In this document: positions 1-5,700 of the stretch, piece after piece
Layout of the letters: the number at the start of each line of letters is the position of its first letter
How positions within the stretch are numbered: the first letter of the stretch is position 1
DNA from: JBFHES01 sp041584015
Lineage (GTDB): Bacteria; Bacteroidota; Bacteroidia; Bacteroidales; M50B96
NCBI GenBank assembly: GCA_041584015.1
Contig: JBFHES010000229.1
Location: forward strand, 1-7,267
Direction: 5' to 3'
DNA: 7,267 nucleotides
Notes under the pieces: model-generated
Told to the model about the DNA's origin: nothing
Database searches by the model: none
The model's input: the letters and a program-made list of their open reading frames with translations, nothing else
Made by a program: the position numbers and the translations under genes

Positions 1-675
1 ATCTAATGCATAGGCAGAAGCTTGCCGTGTCCAATGAATGCCAGACTTAGCAAATAGTGGATAAGCAACGGTATCTTTCAGTTCCAGATAATACTTATTC
101 AAATCTAAATAATTTATTTCCTCTTCATGAAACAGCTTCACAAGTGCATTATAGTTGGAACTATCACGGTCTGGCTCGTAAGTATGTGTATCTGGTAAGT
201 ATTCCGGCAATACTGAATGTTTCCCCGGAGCAATTACAAAGGTTATCGTTTTGTTTAGTGCTTTTAAACACGACTGTATATATTGATACTTTCTAACTTG
301 TTCTACAAAATAAGCCCGACCTCTATAATCTGCATGATAATTTTTGCTACCCAGTCGAAAGAGATAATTATCCTTTCCTTCAAACACCACTGATGTATTA
401 ATCTTGCTAAAAAGCGTATAGTCAATCTGGTTTTGTAATCGAACAATAAGCGGTCTGAATGCAAAATTTTCATTCAAATAGTTACTTAAATTCTTCTGAT
501 AAACTCCATCGAACCAATCATCAGTGGTCAACTCGGTTATGGAAGTTTTTGAGAAAGCACCTATTAGCGGCCGCTCCTTAAAATACTTGAAATAATCCTG
601 AAGGAATAGTGAAACAAAGGCAAATAGAATAACTATCATTATTCCAATTCGTAATATTTTGTCAACTCCTCGCAT
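1..675 (-). CDS. AlgX/AlgJ-like SGNH O-acyltransferase, N-terminal 225 codons (3' end outside the window)
   Basis: The frame is open without a stop from the ATG at 675 to the left edge, so only the N-terminal part of the protein is present. Residues 8-26 form a single hydrophobic segment (signal anchor or signal peptide), which places the rest in the periplasm. Features of the AlgX/AlgJ SGNH-like family follow: NENFAFRP at about 68-75 (family pattern N..F.FR), VVFEGKDNYLF at 96-106 (usual form V..GKDGWLF), APGKHSVLPEYLP at 149-161 (usual form P.K..IYPEYLP), and the HW motif in AKSGIHWT at 209-216 with His214. In AlgX/AlgJ this His belongs to an Asp-x-His pair; here the Asp position is Gly212. 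The catalytic Ser block would lie past the edge. Inferred role: periplasmic partner of the MBOAT encoded 9 bp upstream, transferring acetyl groups to an unidentified glycan. There is no clear Shine-Dalgarno site, as is normal in Bacteroidota. Family assignment is fairly firm; the substrate is unknown. Confidence 0.83.
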   Translation of the reverse strand, partial: MRGVDKILRIGIMIVILFAFVSLFLQDYFKYFKERPLIGAFSKTSITELTTDDWFDGVYQKNLSNYLNENFAFRPLIVRLQNQIDYTLFSKINTSVVFEGKDNYLFRLGSKNYHADYRGRAYFVEQVRKYQYIQSCLKALNKTITFVIAPGKHSVLPEYLPDTHTYEPDRDSSNYNALVKLFHEEEINYLDLNKYYLELKDTVAYPLFAKSGIHWTRQASAYALD

Positions 676-684
676 AGTTTATTC

Positions 685-2106
685 TTAAAAACGGAAATAA
701 ATAAATGGATTAAAACTAGACGATGTAATTGAACAAATCGACAAAAAGGCAAGCATGCCACAAAGCACACCCATGCTTAGCAATTGCAATGGTTTTTGAT
801 AGCTATAGAATACCGAGCGTTCAATATTACGCCCCCACGCAAAGGCTGTTAAAAAGGAGAAGACAATTGCAATAACAAGGATGCTAATGAACTTTATTGA
901 CACTACGGCATCGTAAGTTCCTTCATTAATAAAAAAGAGTCTTTGATAATAGATCATAGCATCACTAACCGATTCTATTCTAAAGATCACCCACCCCATT
1001 ACCGCTAAAAAGAAGGTTATTATTGTAGAGAGAAAGCCACCTATTTGCTTAAGAAACTTCAGAAAAAACAGTCTGTCGAGTATGAGGAACAAACCATGAA
1101 AAGCTCCCCATATTATGAAGTTCCAAGAGGCACCATGCCAAAGCCCACTTATTAAAAACACGACCCAAAGATTTAAATATACCCTCGTGATGGATTTGCT
1201 GCGATTACCTCCCAACGGAATATACAAGTAATCTTTCATCCATGCACCCAGTGTAATGTGCCATCTACGCCAAAACTCCGTAATGGATCTTGAGACATAC
1301 GGACTATTAAAATTCTCCGGAAATTTAAACCCAATCATTCTCCCAATTCCAATGGCCATATCGGAGTATCCAGAGAAATCAAAGTATATCTGAAAGGTGT
1401 AAGCTAAAATGCCCAGCCAGGCCGTTAATGAAGAAATATTACCGAAGTTTAACGCAAGAATTTCGTCTGCTGTTTCCCCTAAAACATTTGCTATTAGCAC
1501 CTTTTTTCCAAGACCAATGCAAAAGCGATAAAAACCCATAACCCGATCATCCCATGTTTCGCGGCGTTCTGTTAATTGATCTGCAATGGTATTAAATCTA
1601 ATAATGGGTCCGGCAATTAACTGCGGAAACATTAAAATGTAGACAACGTAATCGCTTAGTTTTATTAGCGGCTGATGCACTCTTCGATAAACATCAACTG
1701 CATAGGTGAGCGATTGAAAAGTAAAAAATGAGATGCCAATAGGCAATGCTATTCGCACCCACGTCATTGGTGCTAAGTTTAATGCCAGGAGAGCTGAGTT
1801 AACATTATCAATAAAAAAGTTCGCATATTTAAAATACAGCAGCAAACCTAAATTAGAAGCAACAGCAGCGGCAAGCAACCATCTCCGGGTCTTTAAAACA
1901 GTTGACTTATCGAGTAATGCAACCAAATAATACGTGCTAACTACAGCCACTAGAACAAAGACAATAAACTTGGGGGCTCCCCACGCATAAAACAAAAGGC
2001 TGAACAACAGAAGGTGCAAATTCTTAAAACGTCTGGGAACCAAATAGTAACTAATAAGAAAAACAGGAAAAAAGAAAAGTAGAAATAAGATACTACTAAA
2101 TACCAT
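685..2106 (-). CDS. AlgI/DltB-family membrane-bound O-acyltransferase (MBOAT)
   Basis: This 473-residue, strongly hydrophobic multi-pass protein is the usual length for AlgI-type MBOATs and looks complete. Family blocks in order: LPIGISFFTFQSLTYAVDVY at 121-140, FPQLIAGPIIR at 160-170, YFDFSGYSDMAIGIGRMIGF at 241-260, FWRRWHITLGAWMKDYLYIP at 278-297 followed by LGG, and GLWHGA at 321-326. His283 and His324 match the two conserved histidines; the second corresponds to the essential His of AlgI. The C-terminus PFIYFRF is also typical of AlgI homologues. Known family role: an inner-membrane enzyme takes an acyl group, usually acetyl, from a cytoplasmic donor and passes it outward for O-acylation of a polysaccharide or cell-wall polymer. 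The SGNH gene 9 bp downstream is the expected periplasmic partner, so the two are probably co-transcribed. The start is the first ATG of the open frame and leads directly into a hydrophobic segment; a pyrimidine-rich leader precedes it. The substrate cannot be read from the sequence, so no gene symbol is given. Confidence 0.95.
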   Translation of the reverse strand: MVFSSILFLLFFFPVFLISYYLVPRRFKNLHLLLFSLLFYAWGAPKFIVFVLVAVVSTYYLVALLDKSTVLKTRRWLLAAAVASNLGLLLYFKYANFFIDNVNSALLALNLAPMTWVRIALPIGISFFTFQSLTYAVDVYRRVHQPLIKLSDYVVYILMFPQLIAGPIIRFNTIADQLTERRETWDDRVMGFYRFCIGLGKKVLIANVLGETADEILALNFGNISSLTAWLGILAYTFQIYFDFSGYSDMAIGIGRMIGFKFPENFNSPYVSRSITEFWRRWHITLGAWMKDYLYIPLGGNRSKSITRVYLNLWVVFLISGLWHGASWNFIIWGAFHGLFLILDRLFFLKFLKQIGGFLSTIITFFLAVMGWVIFRIESVSDAMIYYQRLFFINEGTYDAVVSIKFISILVIAIVFSFLTAFAWGRNIERSVFYSYQKPLQLLSMGVLCGMLAFLSICSITSSSFNPFIYFRF

Positions 2107-2148
2107 GTTTAAGAAGAAGAATAAAAAAGTTAATATTTTAAGGTAGAG

Positions 2149-2156
2149 TAAAGATA
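2149..2156 (-). promoter_or_regulatory. Weak candidate -7 element for the MBOAT-SGNH operon
   Basis: On the minus strand this reads TATCTTTA, one mismatch from the Bacteroidota -7 consensus TAnnTTTG, and lies 42 bp upstream of the MBOAT ATG. No convincing TTG (-33) element stands 17-23 bp further upstream. Several near-matches are expected by chance in DNA this AT-rich, so this is only a suggestion. Confidence 0.22.
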
Positions 2157-2157
2157 A

Positions 2158-2186
2158 CTGACTTTTTGTATAAATCTATAAATTTG
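2158..2186 (+). promoter_or_regulatory. Candidate Bacteroidota-type promoter for the HEAT-like gene
   Basis: TAAATTTG at 2179-2186 is an exact match to the -7 consensus TAnnTTTG used by the primary sigma factor of Bacteroidota. The trinucleotide 18 bp upstream (2158-2160) is CTG, one base from the TTG of the -33 element. The -7 position predicts transcription starting near 2191 and a leader of about 30 nt before the ATG at 2224. The exact -7 match and the good distance support it; the imperfect -33 element and AT-rich background limit confidence. Confidence 0.45.
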
Positions 2187-2223
2187 CCTGGCGCTATATA
2201 CTGCTCCTAAACATAAGCAATTG

Positions 2224-2769
2224 ATGAAAGACCTTACCTTTGAAAAATACCTAAGCTTCGATTCTAGTAAAGCAAACCTGGACTTTGTTGTCGAATTGGT
2301 TGGCAACGATATTACAAAATTTAAAAAATTGATGGATCTCGCGCTAAACGCATCGCCCATAGTTGCAATGCGAGCAGCTCATGTTGCCGAGAGAATTTCA
2401 AGAGCAAACACAGAAATGATTACTCCATACATCGATATTATTCTATCACAATTCTTTAGTTTCAAACATCAAGGGCAAAAACGTGCATTTACAAAGGCTT
2501 TTTCACGCTTACATTTTACTGAAGATCAACTCGGACGTGTTGTTGATATTTGCTTTAATTGCATAGACAACCCTAAGGAAAGTATCGCGGTTCAGGCTTT
2601 CTCAATGGAGATTCTTTTTAATACAAGCCTGAAAATCCCAGAGCTAAGAAATGAGCTTCAATTAATACTTGAAGAGAGAATGGATGAAGGTTCGCCTGGC
2701 TGGAAATCAAGGGCACGGAATTATCTACATCAACTCGCTAAGCTAAAAAAGCTTAATGAATCAAATTAA
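2224..2769 (+). CDS. Small alpha-helical HEAT-like protein (conserved Bacteroidota family, function unknown)
   Basis: The protein has 181 residues, with no signal peptide or membrane segment, and is predicted cytoplasmic. It is rich in amphipathic helix-like stretches resembling degenerate HEAT repeats, such as SPIVAMRAAHVAERISR at 44-60, AVQAFSMEILF at 122-132 and PELRNELQLIL at 139-149, ending in the basic SPGWKSRARNYL at 157-168. From memory, this pattern resembles a family of roughly 180-200 residue Bacteroidota proteins (A.KA.SME.L, then PEL..IL, then S.G.KARAR..L) that some databases label 'adenylosuccinate lyase'. It has none of that enzyme's length or signature, so the label should not be transferred. 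A TTG lies directly before the ATG in frame; ATG 2224 was preferred because ATG is the common start and it sits about 30 nt after the predicted transcription start. The gene is transcribed alone, divergent from the MBOAT operon, and its 3' end overlaps the PKD gene by 17 bp. Coding status is confident; function is not known. Confidence 0.85.
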   Translation: MKDLTFEKYLSFDSSKANLDFVVELVGNDITKFKKLMDLALNASPIVAMRAAHVAERISRANTEMITPYIDIILSQFFSFKHQGQKRAFTKAFSRLHFTEDQLGRVVDICFNCIDNPKESIAVQAFSMEILFNTSLKIPELRNELQLILEERMDEGSPGWKSRARNYLHQLAKLKKLNESN

Positions 2770-5700
2770 TAGTGCCCTTTAATTCCAAAACTTTATTTGA
2801 AAATGTAAGTACTCTGGCCCTATAAATATAGGTGTCGTTTGGTTGTACAGTGCCATTATAGGATCCATCCCAGCCTACCGCTATGTCATGCGATTCAAAA
2901 ACTTTCTGTCCCCAACGATTAAAAATCGAAAATTCAATTAATTCCTGAACACCCCATCCATCGACATAAACAACATCATTAATATTATCTCCGTTGGGCG
3001 TAAAAATATTTGGAACATCAATACTAAATTGCCAATCAACTTCAATTTTTAACGAATCGGTTATTTCATAACAAACCTTCTCTCCTGCCCATGCTGTTAT
3101 TGTTACATAGTAAGTGGTATCGTATAAAGGCGAAAAAACCGGGTTCGGACAAGTTTGACAATCGATGGCATACGGTGGCTCCCAGAAATACTCCACGTGC
3201 TGATAATTTGCGATTGGAATACTCAATTCCTCCCCAACTATAACTGTAGTATCAGAAACTGTGAGCTCTGGCTCTGTTTGAACATAAACAAAAACCGAGC
3301 TATCAGACATGCAATCGTACTCATTTTTTACTTGCATAAAGTAGAGCTGACTGGCAGGTGGAGAAACAACAGGATCAAAAATAGTTGTGTCGTTAATATA
3401 AGCATTTGGCCACCAGGCAATGGAATCGCCCCCCATCGACCAGAGTTTTATTTCGTCCTCTAAACAAATCTCAACATCGCCAATGGTTTGAATTTCTGGT
3501 AGCGGGTAAACATGCACCTTTTTACCTTCTGTAACTACGCACCCATACTGGTTATTGGTTATGGTTAGTTCAACAAAATACTCACCCGGGTTTGTAAAAA
3601 TATGATCGGGTGCAGCTTGTGTTGAATTAGTGAATCCATCATTAAAATTCCAAAAATAGGAATCTGCTCCAATTGTTTTATCAACAAAGGCTACTGCCAG
3701 TTCTCCACATCCAGCGGTATCAGCATCCAGCGGCCCTCTATCAAAAATGGCTCGTGCCTCAAAAACAGATATTAGATCGTATGCTGCTGGTGGATGGCAT
3801 TGTCCGGTTTCATCTTCGTATACAAGAGATACGCTTAACTGGTTGTTAAGTGGCACTGCTACATAGGTGTGCATAAAAGTGTAATCGGTAAATTCATCCA
3901 TATAGATTCCATCACCCAAATCGAGAAACATATTGCCTACATTTTCCATATTTACAATGGAAATCTCGACAGAATCACCTAAGCAAATCTCATGGTCACT
4001 AATCTGCAGTTCAGCACTTGGATCAAACACATCTAAGTAAATGGTATCTCTGGCGGTACATCCAGCCGATGTACTAACAAACAAAGTTATTTCTACAGTT
4101 CCATTATCGTAATAGCCATGCATGGCCGGATAATCTGTGGATATAGGAGAACCGTCGCCAAAGGACCAAAAGTGAGTAGTCATATACGATGGATTTGGCA
4201 AACATGTTAAGCTAGCAAATACAGGTGCACAATTTCCGTCATTATTGAGTACTATTTTGGTATTCGGATCCTCTATGGAAACATCGCCTGTAGGCACCGT
4301 CATTTCATCTTCACATCCACCATCTATAACCGTTAATGTGAGTTTAAACTCCCCGGTGTCGGTATAAAGGTAATCCGGTTCAAAATCATAGGAGAAATCG
4401 CCATTACCAAAATCCCATTCATAAATTGGAGAGCTTCCATAGGTAGTTGAAAGATTGGTAAAAAAGATACTGTCACCTTTACAAACCTGTAAGTCGCTAA
4501 TCTGAAAATCGGCCTCTGGTTGCGAAGAAACAACTTCGAATGCAGTTATAGCAGTACAACCAAGTTCATCTGTTAATTGTAAGGTCACCCAATAACTGCC
4601 TATCGGGTATATGATTGTATCCGGCTGTTGTATATCAACGGTATCACCTTGTCCTAATATCCATTCCCATTCCTGAATAGCATAGGGATGGCTGGTAATA
4701 TCAGTAAAGGTACACTCCACAGGGGAGCAACCTCCCGGAGGATCCACAATAAACTCGGGTGTAGGATGCACAGCCTCCACAACAATAGAGGTTGTATCAA
4801 AGCATCCAACGGTATTCATCACTGCTAATTGTACAGTATAAAAACCTTTTTCATAATAAGTATGTGTTGTAATTGTATCAAGTTTTACTTCCCAATTATC
4901 GGTTAGTAATGGATGTACAAACTCTGAACTGTCGCCATAATTCCATACCCATTGTCCTGTATGGCCATAATGATCGTAATAAGTTTCATTAATTGATGAA
5001 TCTCCCCGAAGCGCTATTGGGGATCCGACACATACTTTAAGCGTATCGGCAGTAATTATTGCTTTCGACTGTAGGGCATTAATTCCAATCTGCCGAACAT
5101 AATCGCAGCCGGTTGAATCATTGGTCCAGGTAACAGTTACTGCGGTTATGGTATCATGTCCAAAATCATGCGTTACGCTAGTATTCACCGAATCGATAGG
5201 CGAACCATCGCCAAAGTCCCAATAAAAGTGATCATAATCAATACCGTGCATTGAGAACTCATAATAATAAGGTCCGGGTACATAGCAATCATGATAATCT
5301 TCTGCCAGCCAACCAATCGGCCCAAGTACATACATTTGATCACTGGCAAAGGTATCGGACAAACAACCATTATGACTGGCATATAATACAAAACTTATCC
5401 AGCCTGTATCCTTAGGATGATAGCCAGGTGTACTATAGTTATACTGCACACCATCCGAAAAGTGCCATCCATAACCATCAATAAAAGTATCGTTTTCTGA
5501 AAGGTTTATGATGTGCTTTCCTTCATATGCACAGAAGGTGTCACTTCCCATAATTTCAAAATCAGGGTGATGCTTATCTCCAATTTGAACCATGTCAAAA
5601 AATGAACTTATCTCGCAGCCTAAAGCCGTTGTTGCAACAAACGAAACAGCAAAAGTACCTGTATCGGTATAGGTATGAGGAGGCGGTTCGAATCCTGTAT

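Larger units (their letters stand above)
2107..2223. other. Divergent intergenic region between the MBOAT operon and the HEAT-like gene
   Basis: This is the only spacer between genes in the window that must hold control signals for both directions. It is AT-rich and has no Shine-Dalgarno-like purine box next to either start codon. The leader just before the MBOAT ATG is TTC-rich on the coding strand. Apart from the two candidate promoter elements listed separately, no operator-like palindrome, riboswitch or small RNA gene could be recognised. Confidence 0.6.

Noticed and set aside
57..296. Plus-strand open frame of 79 codons
   Set aside because: It lies antisense inside the AlgX/AlgJ-like gene, whose frame carries recognisable family motifs; the plus-strand translation shows no family feature.
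567..574. GCGGCCGC (NotI site), considered as a cloning or vector junction
   Set aside because: It is in frame within the AlgX/AlgJ-like gene (KERPLI), with continuous coding and matching composition on both sides, so it is natural sequence.
1733..1930. Plus-strand open frame of 65 codons
   Set aside because: Fully antisense to the MBOAT gene, over its conserved LPIGISFF region; a shadow frame.
2130..2360. Minus-strand open frame of 76 codons upstream of the MBOAT gene
   Set aside because: It crosses the intergenic spacer and covers the start of the HEAT-like gene in antisense, including its predicted promoter; composition is not convincing for a protein.
2739..2755. Inverted repeat TAAGCT - AAAAA - AGCTTA at the convergent gene ends, considered as a shared terminator
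   Set aside because: The stem is only 6 bp, AT-rich, and not followed by a T run on either strand. It lies within both reading frames, so it is probably chance.
3155..3463. Plus-strand open frame of 102 codons
   Set aside because: Antisense to the conserved modules of the PKD protein; no start context or family similarity.
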